DNA of 21,438 nt from Hyphomicrobiales bacterium. GTDB lineage: Bacteria > Pseudomonadota > Alphaproteobacteria > Rhizobiales > Beijerinckiaceae. Location of the stretch: positions 1-21,438 of the forward strand of contig JAATEW010000067.1 of NCBI GenBank assembly GCA_015655535.1, read 5' to 3'. The notes below the pieces were generated by a model. That model was not told the origin of the DNA. It searched no databases and saw only the letters and a program-made list of their open reading frames with translations. A program made the position numbers and the translations under genes. Below, piece by piece: positions 1-8,200 of this stretch. Within the stretch, counting starts at the first letter, position 1; every line of letters starts with the position of its first letter.

Positions 1-230
1 GGAGTCTTGGTGTTCAAAACAAGCGAGCGCTTGTTGCTGTTGAGCATGGTGAAATAGAGGGCATCGACTCAGGGAATGTCACGCAATTGATGGCGTGTGA
101 CGTCGCCGCCGCCGGGGCGCTCGACCTTGATGACATCGGCGCCGAACCAGGCCAGCAATTGTGTGCAGGCGGGGCCGGCCTGCACGCCGGTGAAGTCGAT
201 GATTTTGATTCCTTCAAGCGGTTTGACCAT
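1..230 (-). pseudogene. frc: Formyl-CoA:oxalate CoA-transferase, N-terminal part, interrupted by an in-frame TGA
   Basis: The ATG at 228-230 has a good ribosome site (AGGAG, 9 bases upstream). The reading begins MVKPLEGIKIIDFTGVQAGP, continues through ACTQLLAWFGADVIKVERPG and GGDVTRHQLRDIP, and matches the Frc N-terminus (family III CoA-transferase, PF02515), which moves CoA from formyl-CoA to oxalate. Codon 54 is TGA (bases 69-71). The same frame then continues as VDALYFTMLNSNKRSLVLNT to the window edge, again typical Frc sequence, so no base is lost or gained. A single substitution, for example GGA (Gly) to TGA, would explain it. The catalytic Asp lies beyond the edge. Third gene of the yfdE-oxlT-frc transcription unit, 36 bases after the oxlT stop. 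It could be a true pseudogene or a sequencing error. Family identity is sure; functional state is not. Confidence 0.85.
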
Positions 231-266
231 GATGTGTCACTCCTGTTGGGGGTTGAAAGGAAATGA

Positions 267-1592
267 TCAGGCGGCAACGGCCGTCTTGGATTTTGCCGCC
301 GCCTCTTCCAATTTATCCATCGCATGGTGCCGGGCAGCGGCGGGCCGCAGAACCACGATCACCAGGAAGACTGCGAGGATGTTGATGCCGGTCGCGAGCA
401 TGAGGACGGCCGTCCAATTTCCAGTCGCCTTAGCCGCGATGGCTCCAAGCGGCACCAGGAACGCGGCGGTGCCTTTCGCCGTATAGAGCAGGGCCGAGTT
501 GGTGGTCGCATATTTCGGCCCGAACAAATCGGTACACATGGCCGGGAACAGGCTGAAGATTTCGCCCCAGGTGAAGAAGATCATGCCGACGAAGAAAATG
601 AATCCCCACGGATAGGTCCCTGTCACGCTCAGGAGAAAATAACTCGCGGCACCCAGAGCGAATGCGATCGCCATCGTCTGCCAAAGGCCGATCTGATCGG
701 AGACCCAGCCGAACAAGGGCCGGGCGACACCGTTCATCACATTGGCGAAGATGAGCGCGACCGAAAGCGTCGTTGCTCCGAGGAAGACCACGATATCGGA
801 CACTTGATAGGAAGTTGCGATCGGCGCGAGATAAGCTGTCGCGATCAAGCCGCCGGCACACATCAAGACGTCAAGTATGTAGAGAACCCAGAAGACCCGG
901 CTCGTCAGCACTTCCTTGGCGGTATAGCTGACACTCGACTGCTGGATTTTGACGGTGGCAGCGGGTTTCGGCGCTTCGCCCGGGTCGGGGTTGCGGATGA
1001 ATTGCGATATGATCACCACGATGCCGCCCTGGATCAGTCCGAACCAGAAAAAGGCCGAGGCGTAACCTGTCGATTCAATCACCATGCGGATCGGAATGAT
1101 GGTCAAGGCCGCGCCGGCGCCGAAGCCGCCGGCCACGAGTCCGACCGCCAGACCACGGCGATCCGTGAACCATTTGACCGCCGTGCCGACGGCCGTGCAA
1201 TACACGGCCCCAGATCCAAGACCGGATAGAGCGCCGCCCAAATATAAGATCGGCAATGAGTCGGCATAGGAATTGACGATCCAACCCAAGGCAACGAGGA
1301 TGCCGCCGACGCCCATCACAAGGCGGGGCCCCACGCGCGCCCCGAGCTTATCGGCCAGCCAGCCGTTGAGCGGGGTCGCCCACGTCTCCAAAGCCACGAA
1401 GATCGTGAAGCTATATTGAATGCTGGAAACCGCCCAGCCATGAGCCTTCTCCAAAGGAAGGACGAAGACCGACCATCCATATTGGAAATTGGCAATCATG
1501 ATCATGCAGACGACACCGAGAATCAGGTGGCGCCATCGCTCGTTGCTGGGCTGCGCAATATTGGCGGATATTGGAATTGCCGTTGGGCTCAT
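267..1592 (-). CDS. oxlT: Oxalate/formate antiporter, OxlT-type MFS permease
   Basis: A 441-residue inner-membrane MFS protein with about 12 hydrophobic segments, close in length to Oxalobacter OxlT. OxlT exchanges external oxalate2- for internal formate1-. Two charged residues known to be needed for oxalate binding in OxlT (Arg272 in TM8, Lys355 in TM11) have counterparts here: Arg291 in NGVARPLFGWVSDQIG and Lys373 in ALLYTAKGTAAF. The start at 1592 (MSPTAIPIS) has GGAG seven bases upstream; a longer reading would need GTG at 1640 and adds 16 residues unlike the family. It lies between yfdE (77 bases upstream) and frc, which makes oxalate the probable substrate. The C-terminus is a charged Ala-Lys-rich tail. 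Other carboxylate exchange cannot be excluded, since the MFS family is broad. Confidence 0.9.
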   Translation of the reverse strand: MSPTAIPISANIAQPSNERWRHLILGVVCMIMIANFQYGWSVFVLPLEKAHGWAVSSIQYSFTIFVALETWATPLNGWLADKLGARVGPRLVMGVGGILVALGWIVNSYADSLPILYLGGALSGLGSGAVYCTAVGTAVKWFTDRRGLAVGLVAGGFGAGAALTIIPIRMVIESTGYASAFFWFGLIQGGIVVIISQFIRNPDPGEAPKPAATVKIQQSSVSYTAKEVLTSRVFWVLYILDVLMCAGGLIATAYLAPIATSYQVSDIVVFLGATTLSVALIFANVMNGVARPLFGWVSDQIGLWQTMAIAFALGAASYFLLSVTGTYPWGFIFFVGMIFFTWGEIFSLFPAMCTDLFGPKYATTNSALLYTAKGTAAFLVPLGAIAAKATGNWTAVLMLATGINILAVFLVIVVLRPAAARHHAMDKLEEAAAKSKTAVAA

Positions 1593-1669
1593 GGGTCTGC
1601 TCCAATTTCGACATAAGGTAGATCGCTTGACGCCGGCCACCGGGCATCAAGCTCTTCATGAAGACATGC

Positions 1670-2848
1670 TTATTCGGCGGCGGCCTTCGCAGGCACGGCG
1701 AATTCGCGGCGCAATGCGTCGCCATGTTGATTGAGTGTTGGTGCGCCAGTGCGCACGGGTGGATCTTCGTATCCCGAGATCTTCACGGGATTGCCGGGCA
1801 TGCGGACGCCGCCGGCTTCGATCAACATATTGCGCGCCACGGTCTGCGGGTGCACCGCGGCCTCTGCAACATTGAGTACCGGCCCGACAGGCACACCGGC
1901 GTCATGAATGGTCTTCAACCAATGCGCGGCCGGCTGTGTCTTGAATGTTGCTTCGAGCTCGGATTTCAAGGCCGCGTTATTTTCCGTGCGGCTTTGGTTC
2001 GACAGGAAGCGCGCGTCAGTGATGAGCTCCAGCCGCCCGATTGCCTTGCAGAGCTCGGCGAAAAGATGATCGTTGCCGCAGCAAATGACGAAATCCTTGT
2101 CGGCTGACTGGAAGACGTCGAAAGGCGTCATGAAGGGATGACGATTGCCGATCCGGTGAAGCGGCTTTCCGGTCGCGACATATTCCATGAAACCATGCTC
2201 AAGGAATGCGAGCGTGGAGTCGAACATCGCCACATCGACATAGGCGCCCTGCCCGGTCTTCTCGCGGGCATAAAGCGCGCTCGCTATGCCGCAGAACATG
2301 AACACGCCAGCGCAAAGATCCGACATGGACGTTCCGACACGCGTCGCCGGACCATCCGGGAATCCCGTCATGCTCATGATGCCGCTCATCGCCTGGACGA
2401 TGGTGTCATAGGCCGGATAGGCGGCGAATGGCCCGGTTTGCCCGAAGCCGGAAGAGGATGCGTAGACCAGGCGGGGATTGATCTTGATGAGGTCGTCATA
2501 AGACAGACCCAGATGCTTCATCGTTCCCGGCCGAAAATTCTCGGTGAGCACGTCCGCCTCGCGGACCATGTTGAGAAAGATCGCCTTGTCGGCTTCGTCC
2601 TTCAGATTGAGGACGATGCTTTCTTTGCCGCGATTGACGAAACTGAAATAGAGCGATTGATCCTTGTAGAACGGCCCATAGGTGCGCGTGTCATCTCCAT
2701 GCCCGGGCGGCTCGATTTTGATCACGCGCGCACCGAGGTCGCTCAGGATCGTCGTGCCGAAAGGCCCGTTCAGCACATGCGTCAGGTCAATGACGAGTAT
2801 GTTCGAGAAAGGGCCGGAAGCTTTTTCAGTTTTGACGGATGACGACAT
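1670..2848 (-). CDS. yfdE: Acetyl-CoA:oxalate CoA-transferase (YfdE/UctC type)
   Basis: A 392-residue CaiB/BaiF (family III) CoA-transferase, cytoplasmic. It resembles E. coli YfdE along its whole length: LTHVLNGPFGTTILSDLGAR, KIEPPGHGDDTRTYGP, ENFRPGTMKHLG, YASSSGFGQTGP, PAYDTIVQAMSGIMSMTG, EHGFMEYVATGKPLHRIGNR, ICCGNDHLFAELC and RNMLIEAGGVRMPGNPVKIS. YfdE moves CoA from acetyl-CoA to oxalate, giving oxalyl-CoA for decarboxylation by oxalyl-CoA decarboxylase (not in this window). The expected catalytic Asp is D177 in GTSMSDLCAG. It is the first gene of the minus-strand oxalate unit, with ATG at 2846-2848 and a GAGAG-like ribosome site. A class II FNR-type promoter lies just upstream. If the downstream frc is really dead, this enzyme could be the only oxalate-activating transferase at the locus. 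Confidence 0.92.
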   Translation of the reverse strand: MSSSVKTEKASGPFSNILVIDLTHVLNGPFGTTILSDLGARVIKIEPPGHGDDTRTYGPFYKDQSLYFSFVNRGKESIVLNLKDEADKAIFLNMVREADVLTENFRPGTMKHLGLSYDDLIKINPRLVYASSSGFGQTGPFAAYPAYDTIVQAMSGIMSMTGFPDGPATRVGTSMSDLCAGVFMFCGIASALYAREKTGQGAYVDVAMFDSTLAFLEHGFMEYVATGKPLHRIGNRHPFMTPFDVFQSADKDFVICCGNDHLFAELCKAIGRLELITDARFLSNQSRTENNAALKSELEATFKTQPAAHWLKTIHDAGVPVGPVLNVAEAAVHPQTVARNMLIEAGGVRMPGNPVKISGYEDPPVRTGAPTLNQHGDALRREFAVPAKAAAE

Positions 2849-2877
2849 GTTTTAGCTCTCACTCACGCCCCGTCGTG

Positions 2878-2918
2878 AATGTAGTTGAGCCAGGAAGATT
2901 GAGTTTGATTTCGGTCAA
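2878..2918 (-). promoter_or_regulatory. Predicted class II FNR/FixK-type promoter of yfdE-oxlT-frc
   Basis: The plus strand reads TTGAT-TTCG-GTCAA at 2905-2918, nine of ten positions of the TTGAT-N4-ATCAA consensus. Reading leftward, 21 bases separate the box from TACATT (2883-2878), a -10-like element. That places the box centre near -41, the class II activation position, and transcription would start near 2871, about 23 bases before the yfdE ATG. The nearby Crp/Fnr regulator (3840-4571) carries a matching recognition helix. The sequence match is direct; use as an activator site is inferred. Confidence 0.6.
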
Positions 2919-2927
2919 TCTGGACCG

Positions 2928-2953
2928 CGTGACGTGCATCACGTGTACGTGAT
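2928..2953. promoter_or_regulatory. CRP-like GTGA-N6-TCAC site overlapping a second palindrome
   Basis: CGTGA-CGTGCA-TCACG at 2928-2943 has the GTGA-N6-TCAC core of Crp-type sites. It overlaps a perfect palindrome ATCACGT-GT-ACGTGAT at 2938-2953. The first site is centred about 24 bases upstream of the FNR-type box, near -64 relative to the predicted start, close to a class I activator position. Which protein binds is unknown. Confidence 0.45.
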
Positions 2954-3002
2954 TAAAACTTCGATCAAACGGCTGATATTCCGGCATCGTATTCGATCCG
3001 CG

Positions 3003-3017
3003 GATTCAATTTGAATC
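3003..3017. promoter_or_regulatory. Perfect 7-1-7 palindrome, operator-like
   Basis: GATTCAA-T-TTGAATC is a perfect inverted repeat, about 160 bases upstream of yfdE. It resembles neither the FNR-type nor the TGGT...ACCA sites of the window. The binding protein is unknown. Confidence 0.35.
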
Positions 3018-3207
3018 GATTTCGTTTTTGAAGAGGCTTGCATCGCCCGACGCTCGCCGATCGGCGACAATGCGTTCGTCCTTTTGCAGCTAAGGCACCG
3101 TTGCCACTGATCCGAACGGTATGGTCCCGGTTGCAGCTTTTGGCTTCTCGAATGCAAGCCATCGATGAATAAGTTGCCGTCCGAAAGGTGCCTACGAGCA
3201 GCCTGGA

Positions 3208-3221
3208 ATGATTCAGATCAA
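3208..3221 (+). promoter_or_regulatory. FNR/FixK-type box upstream of the small gene at 3255
   Basis: ATGAT-TCAG-ATCAA matches nine of ten consensus positions, with a perfect TGAT-N4-ATCA core. Twenty-two bases after the box is GATAAG (3244-3249), a poor -10-like hexamer. If used, transcription would begin almost at the ATG (3255), giving a leaderless or nearly leaderless message. An AAGGG just before the ATG argues for normal initiation from another start. Confidence 0.4.
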
Positions 3222-3254
3222 AGTCATGTCTCTCGGGGATTGCGATAAGGGCTG

Positions 3255-3443
3255 ATGCAGTGGGAACCTATATCTACCGCGCCTTTCGATCGCGATCTTG
3301 AACTGGCCGTCATTGACCGTGACGGCCCTCACGCGCTCGTCTTTCCCTGCCGCCGGACAATCGCCGGATGGATCAAGGCCGAGACGAAAGAGAAATTGGA
3401 AGTCCGCCCCACGCATTGGCGGGAGTGGCAGCCCGCATCTTAA
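3255..3443 (+). CDS. Small hypothetical protein, 62 aa
   Basis: A short soluble protein beginning MQWEPISTAPFDRDLELAVI and containing HALVFPCRR and PTHWREW. The composition and the WEPISTAPFDRDLELAV / PTHWR blocks look like a small conserved protein that I recall from alphaproteobacterial genomes, but I cannot name a function. It has no signal peptide or membrane segment. ATG at 3255 follows AAGGG closely (4 bases). Its stop overlaps the stop of the convergent small gene at 3440-3610 by four bases (TTAA shared). An FNR-type box lies 34 bases upstream of the ATG. Alternative view: a chance ORF, but the protein-like sequence makes that unlikely. Confidence 0.65.
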   Translation: MQWEPISTAPFDRDLELAVIDRDGPHALVFPCRRTIAGWIKAETKEKLEVRPTHWREWQPAS

Positions 3444-3610
3444 GATTTTCGTTTGGGTTTCGGATGCCCGGAGGCGTTTGGCAACGCCGCCAGTTTCCTT
3501 TCTTCCTCCGCAAGCAGATGAAGAAGAGTTTTCCGCTTCGCTTCATCGCATTCTTTGGCGAGCAGCTTACGAAAGTGCTCAATATTGAGGCGGGCAATAT
3601 ATTCGTCCAT
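3440..3610 (-). CDS. Small hypothetical protein, 56 aa, charged
   Basis: Reading leftward from ATG at 3610 gives a 56-residue protein: MDEYIARLNIEHFRKLLAKE, followed by CDEAKRKTLLHLLAEEERKL and a basic tail ending PKPKRKS. It is predicted to be an alpha-helical, highly charged cytoplasmic protein. The YIARLNIEHFRKLL...LLAEEE pattern resembles a small uncharacterised protein family I recall from rhizobial genomes; no function is known to me. It is convergent with the 62-residue gene and shares four bases with its end. The ribosome site is weak (GGGG eight bases upstream). It is short enough to be missed by a minimum-length ORF cut-off. Confidence 0.6.
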   Translation of the reverse strand: MDEYIARLNIEHFRKLLAKECDEAKRKTLLHLLAEEERKLAALPNASGHPKPKRKS

Positions 3611-3669
3611 CGCTGTGCCCCGCAGGCGGTCGAAGCTGACGACCGGGCAAATGTTGCGCAGTCACTGGC

Positions 3670-3705
3670 GAACACATCCCGAATTAAGAACACATCCCGA
3701 ATTAA
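3670..3705. repeat. Perfect 18-base tandem duplication
   Basis: GAACACATCCCGAATTAA occurs twice in a row at 3670-3687 and 3688-3705. The last bases of the second copy (TTAA) supply the left half of the FNR-type box at 3702-3715; the first copy is followed by GAACA and makes no box. Confidence 0.85.
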
Positions 3706-3742
3706 TCTGGATCAAAGGCGGGTGTCGGTTCAGTGGGATACT
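3702..3742 (+). promoter_or_regulatory. FNR/FixK-type box and -10 element upstream of the Crp/Fnr gene
   Basis: TTAAT-CTGG-ATCAA (3702-3715) matches nine of ten positions of TTGAT-N4-ATCAA. Twenty-one bases later is GATACT (3737-3742), a -10-like hexamer, the same spacing as in the yfdE promoter. This suggests autoregulation, with a leader of about 90 bases. Confidence 0.5.
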
Positions 3743-3839
3743 TAGAAGCTGCAAGGGGAGCGTCCCTGACAAAAGTCAGTAACGGCTTCACGTTTGGGGG
3801 AATTTGCTTTGATTTCCCCATTCTCTACTCGGTTGATCA

Positions 3840-4571
3840 ATGGCCCCGCCGACACGAACAAGTCACCCGGACATCCGTATTCGCGCAATCAAACCTTGGC
3901 AGTCGGAGCACGGCGGGGAGGAATCGCATCTCGCCCTGTCCACGGCTGACAAGGCCGATCTCGCACGCCTTGCCGAGATCATCGAGTACAAGACGGCGGG
4001 ATCTCAAATCCTTTTCGAAGGCCAGAGCGCAGGCTTCCTTTATTTGCTGGTCGATGGCGTCGTCCAGGCAAGCCGCACCTTCAACAACGGCGAGCGCCAG
4101 ATCCTGGCTTTCTATTGGCCAGGCGATCTCTTCGGGCTCGCGGAAAATGGCGTCTACGTGAATTCAGCCCGTGCTGTGACACGGTGTACGGTCTACCGTT
4201 TTCCCATTCGGAAGCTAGAAAAGTTCCTGCTTGAGAATCCGAATATTCAGCATGGCTTTTTCATCAAGGCTGTCCATGACCTGCGAAGTGCGCAGCGCCA
4301 GATTATTGCCTTGGGGCGATTTGACGTTCCAAAACGGCTCGCGGCCTTCCTTCTCGATTGTTCGGGGCATGACCGGTATTTTGAGTCCAAATCGGGTACG
4401 CTGACCGTACCAATGACGAGATATGACATCGCCGACTATCTTGGGACGTCGGCGGAATCCGTCACCCGTGCCTTCGCTCAGCTTGAGGGCAAGGGCCTGC
4501 TTCATCGCCTGACGGCGCGAGAGCTCGAACTGCGGCCCGCCGCATTGAAGGCATTCGTTTATCTGGAATGA
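3840..4571 (+). CDS. Crp/Fnr-family transcriptional regulator, FixK-like
   Basis: A 243-residue cytoplasmic DNA-binding protein. Residues about 30-150 form the cyclic-nucleotide-type beta-roll (ILFEGQSAGFLYLLVDGVVQ, FYWPGDLFGL); about 155-235 form the Crp-type winged helix, with recognition helix TSAESVTRAFAQLEGKGLL. E206-S207-V208-T209-R210 fits the E-x-x-S/T-R pattern of FNR/FixK proteins that read TTGAT-N4-ATCAA. There are only two cysteines (C116, C174) and no N-terminal Cys cluster, so it should not sense oxygen through an Fe-S centre as FNR does. ATG 3840 is the first possible start after an in-frame stop at 3834, although no clear ribosome site precedes it. FNR-type boxes lie upstream of this gene, the small gene at 3255, and yfdE, so these are its likely targets. 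The signal it senses is unknown. Confidence 0.85.
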   Translation: MAPPTRTSHPDIRIRAIKPWQSEHGGEESHLALSTADKADLARLAEIIEYKTAGSQILFEGQSAGFLYLLVDGVVQASRTFNNGERQILAFYWPGDLFGLAENGVYVNSARAVTRCTVYRFPIRKLEKFLLENPNIQHGFFIKAVHDLRSAQRQIIALGRFDVPKRLAAFLLDCSGHDRYFESKSGTLTVPMTRYDIADYLGTSAESVTRAFAQLEGKGLLHRLTARELELRPAALKAFVYLE

Positions 4572-4618
4572 GCGGCGCAATCAGAGGAAAAGTCTACTTC
4601 TCACGGATATGACCTTTA

Positions 4619-4632
4619 GACCGGCAGCGGTC
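4619..4632. terminator. Short hairpin between convergent genes
   Basis: GACCG-GCAG-CGGTC abuts the TetR stop codon (4633-4635), between the convergent Crp/Fnr and TetR genes. The stem is only five base pairs and there is no clear T-run, so terminator function is weakly supported. Confidence 0.25.
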
Positions 4633-5226
4633 CTATTTGGTCAAAGCCTTCAGGCAAAAACCGACCATCTCATCGAGGCTCGGCGAAGGCACATCTTCGC
4701 ATTCGACCATCAGGCGCGGGTGGCAATAGCGGATCGTCGCCGTTTGAACGAGTTTGGCCGCGCTTTCGACATCGCAAGGCTGGAACTCGCCTTTGGCAAC
4801 ACCCTCGGCGATGATCTTGCCAAAGATAGCGCCCATGCGCCCGATATGGGCGACAATGATCGGCCAATTGTCGCTGAGCGCCACGGCGACGATTTCATGC
4901 AGCTTGCGGTTGTCGATATAGCGCTCGCCATTCATCTTATGGATCGTATGAACGAGCTTGCGCAACCGGTCGGAGGCGCTCTTTTTTTCCGCCGCGATCC
5001 CGGCGGCCGCTTGCTCGACCTCGCCCATGAGATGCTGGGCGACCGCTTCGTTGATTTCGGATTTGGCGCCGAAAAAGCGATAGACATTGGCCGACGACAT
5101 GCCGAGTTCGCGCGCGATGTCGGCGACGGTCGTCTTCTGGAAGCCGAGCTGCCGGAACAGGCGTTCGGCCGTCTCGACGATGCGCTGGCGCGTGTCTTTC
5201 TCTTTGGCTTCGGCGGCGACGTTCAT
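4633..5226 (-). CDS. TetR/AcrR-family regulator of the RND efflux operon
   Basis: A 197-residue protein. Residues about 11-57 form a TetR helix-turn-helix (RIVETAERLFRQLGFQKTTV, ADIARELGMSSANVYRFFGA); the rest is the helical ligand-binding domain of this family, with segments such as GRMGAIFGKIIAEGVAKGEF. It is the last gene of the adaptor-pump-regulator operon: only six bases separate it from the pump, and the pump stop TAA runs into its AAGG ribosome site. This arrangement suggests autoregulation. The 14-base inverted repeat at 9604-9641 over the operon promoter is the likely operator. The inducer is unknown. TetR repressors of RND systems usually lie upstream or divergent; placement at the operon end is less common. 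Confidence 0.88.
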   Translation of the reverse strand: MNVAAEAKEKDTRQRIVETAERLFRQLGFQKTTVADIARELGMSSANVYRFFGAKSEINEAVAQHLMGEVEQAAAGIAAEKKSASDRLRKLVHTIHKMNGERYIDNRKLHEIVAVALSDNWPIIVAHIGRMGAIFGKIIAEGVAKGEFQPCDVESAAKLVQTATIRYCHPRLMVECEDVPSPSLDEMVGFCLKALTK

Positions 5227-5232
5227 GGGACC

Positions 5233-8200
5233 TTATTTCATGGAAAGGGCCGGAAGGCCGGGAACGGCCTCGCCGGTTTGATGCGAGGGTTCAGTGCTCG
5301 GCGCTGCCGCCTGGGAACCGAGGCTCTTGCGAAACCAGAGCGAATAGAGCGCCGGCAGAAACAAAAGCGTCAGGAAAGTCGCGACGAAGAGACCGCCCAT
5401 GATCACCGTCGCCATAGGTCCCCAGAAAGCCGAATGCGACAAAGGGATCATGGCGAGGATGGCGGCCAACGCCGTCAGCACGACCGGCCGCGCGCGGCGG
5501 ACCGTCGCCTCGACGATCGCCTCGCCGCGTGGCAGTCCGCGCTTCACGTCGTCCTCGATCTGATCGACCAGAATAACCGTATTGCGCATGATCATGCCGG
5601 CGAGCGCGATCAGGCCGAGCAGCGCCACGAAGCCGAAGGGCCGATGCGCAAGGTTCAAGCCCAGCGATGCCCCGATGAGGCCCAGAGGCGCCGTGAGAAA
5701 CACCAGGGCCACGCGCGGGAAGCTTTGTAATTGCAGCATCAGAATCGTCAGCATGGCCACGAGCATATAGGGAAAGACCGCGAAGAGCGACGCATTGGCC
5801 TTGGCGGATTCCTCTATAGCGCCGCCGATTTCGATTCTATAGCCCGGCGCAAGCTCGCCGCGGATCTTCGTCAGGGCCGGCCAGATTTCATTTGTGACAT
5901 CGGGCGCCTGCACGCCGTCGATAACATCCGAGCGCACCGTGATCGCCATGTCGCGGCTGCGGCGCCAGAGGATCGGCTCTTCGTGGCCGTAGACGATCTT
6001 CGCCACCTGCGCGAGCGGAACCGGAACACCATTGCGTGAGGTGATCGCGAGATCGCCGATATGGCCGAGGTCGGCGCGTTCCGCCTTGATGGCCCGCGCG
6101 ACGACATCGACTTTCTCAATGCCCTCGCGGACCGTGGTCACGGTGACGCCCGACAACAGCATTTGAAGCGTGTTGGCGACATCCTGCGGATTGAGGCCAA
6201 GCGCGCGCGCCCGATCCTGATCGAGGACCAGGCGTACGGATGGCTCTTGCTCGTTCCAATCAAGCTGCGGCTCGACCGCCTTCGGATTGGCCTTCATGAT
6301 ATCGCGCACTTGATAGGCGATGCCACGGACGATATTGGGATCCGGTCCGATCACGCGGAACTGGACGGGGAAGCCGACCGGAGGGCCGAAATTGAAACGA
6401 TCGACGCGCACGCGTGCCGCATTGAGCGCGCCCGTTGCCGCGGCCGCTTCGAGTTTCGTCTTCAGGCGTTCGCGCGCCTCGATATCGCGGGCGACGATGA
6501 CGATCTCGGCATAAGACTCATCGGGAAGCTGCGGGTTGAGCCCCAGCCAGAAGCGCGGCGAACCTTGGCCGACATAGGCCGTATAAGTGTCTATATCGGG
6601 ATCGCCATTGATGAGCTTCTCGGCCTCCTCCGTAATGCCTCGGGTTGTACCTATCGCCGTGCCTTCCGGCAGGCGCAATTGCAAGAAAAGTTCGGGCCGT
6701 TCCGACAAGGGGAAGAACTGTTGCTGGACGTGGCCGAAGCCCACGACCGCGAGCGCAAAAATCCCGACGGTTGCTGCGACGACAATCATGCGTTGTTTGA
6801 TGCACCAGCGCACCAATGCGCGCAGCCCGCGATACATCCGCGTGTCATAGATGGCTTCCGGATCGCGATGCCCGTGACGCTTTGCAAAGTCAGGCAGCAG
6901 TTTCACGCCGAGATAGGGCGTGAAGACGACCGCGACAACCCAGGAAGCGAGAAGCGCGATCATCACGACCCAGAAAATGCCGCCGGCATATTCACCCGTC
7001 GAGGAGGCCGCGAAGCCCACGGGGAGGAAACCCGCGGCGGTGACGAGCGTGCCGGTCAGCATGGGGAAGGCGGTCGAATCCCAGGCGAAAGTCGCAGCCT
7101 TCAGACGATCGACGCCCTGCTCCATTTTGACGACCATCATTTCGACCGCGATGATGGCATCGTCGACGAGCAGCCCGAGCGCGATGATCAAAGCGCCGAG
7201 CGTGATGCGATGAAGATCGAGCCCCATCGCGCTCATGATGATGAAGACGATGGCCAACACGAGAGGCACCGAAACCGCGACGACGATTCCGGTGCGCCAG
7301 CCGAGCGACAGGAAACTCACGACGAGGACGATGACAAGCGCCTCGGTGAAAGAGCGGGTGAATTCGCCAACCGCCGTCTCGACGACCTTCGGCTGATCGG
7401 CGATCTGCTCGACATCGACGCCGACCGGAAGTTCCGCGGTAATCTCCGTCATCGCGCTTTTCAAGGATTCGCCCAGCGTGATGAGATTGCCGCCCTTGGC
7501 CATGACGACGCCGAGCGCCAGCGCCGGCTCACCTCTTTGGCGCAGGAGAAAGCTTGGCGGATCTTCAAACCCGTCCGTCACATTCGCGATATCGCCAAGC
7601 CGGAAGACGCGCCCATTGGCTCCGACAGGCGTCTCGGCCACGGCCGCAGCGCCGACGAGCGCGCCGCTGATGCGCATCGGCACGCGGGCGGATTGCGTCT
7701 CGATGACACCCGACGCATTGACCGCGTTCTGCTTGGCGAGAGAATCGAAGATCGATTGCGGCTGCAAATTGAGATTGGCGAGCTTGGCCTGACTGAAATC
7801 CACGAAGATTTTCTGGTCCTGCACGCCGTACATGTTCACCTTCACGACGTCCGGCACTTTGAGAAGTCGCTGGCGCATATCCTCCGCGATCTTCTTCAAT
7901 TGCATATAATCGGTGCCCTTGCCGGATATCGTGTAAAGCACGGAATCGACGTCGCCATATTCGTCATTGACGCTCGGACCGATGAGGCCTTGTGGAAGCG
8001 AGCCTTGCGCATCGGCGAGCTTCTTGCGCAACAGATAGAAGAGATAGGGGATCTGCGACGGCGGGGTCGTATCCTTGAAGAAGATCTGCATCGCCGTGAA
8101 GGACGGTTTCGAATAGGTCTGCACCCTGTCGAAGAAGGGAAGCTCTTGCGCTTTCTTCTCGATCGGGTCCGCCACCTGGTTCTGCATTTCCTCGGCGGTC

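Larger units (their letters stand above)
2849..3254. other. Regulatory intergenic region upstream of the oxalate unit, no gene
   Basis: I see no credible gene in these 406 bases; short ORFs on the minus strand around 2939-3162 have no recognisable sequence. The region is richer in palindromes than the rest of the window: an FNR-type box (2905-2918), a GTGA-N6-TCAC site (2928-2943) overlapping a second perfect palindrome (to 2953), a GATTCAA-T-TTGAATC palindrome (3003-3017), and another FNR-type box (3208-3221). Confidence 0.7.
3611..3839. other. Intergenic region upstream of the Crp/Fnr gene
   Basis: No gene seen. It holds an 18-base tandem duplication (3670-3705) that runs into an FNR-type box (3702-3715), then a short hairpin CTGAC-AAAA-GTCAG (3766-3779) and an imperfect GGGGAA/TTCCCC hairpin (3797-3819) in the probable leader of the regulator gene. 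Confidence 0.5.

Noticed and set aside
69..71. TGA in frc read through as selenocysteine or a recoded codon
   Set aside because: TGA and TAG both serve as ordinary stops in this window (oxlT, lutC, TetR, adaptor), and Frc proteins are not known to need selenocysteine here.
14..325. 103-codon open frame on the minus strand
   Set aside because: Shifted frame over frc and the end of oxlT; its protein is unlike any family, while the frc frame reads as real protein on both sides of the TGA.
3833..3840. TTGATCAA next to the Crp/Fnr start as an FNR box
   Set aside because: The half-sites have no four-base spacer, so it does not fit the TTGAT-N4-ATCAA geometry.
4609..5730. 373-codon open frame on the plus strand
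   Set aside because: Antisense to the TetR gene and the end of the RND gene, with the same artefact composition.
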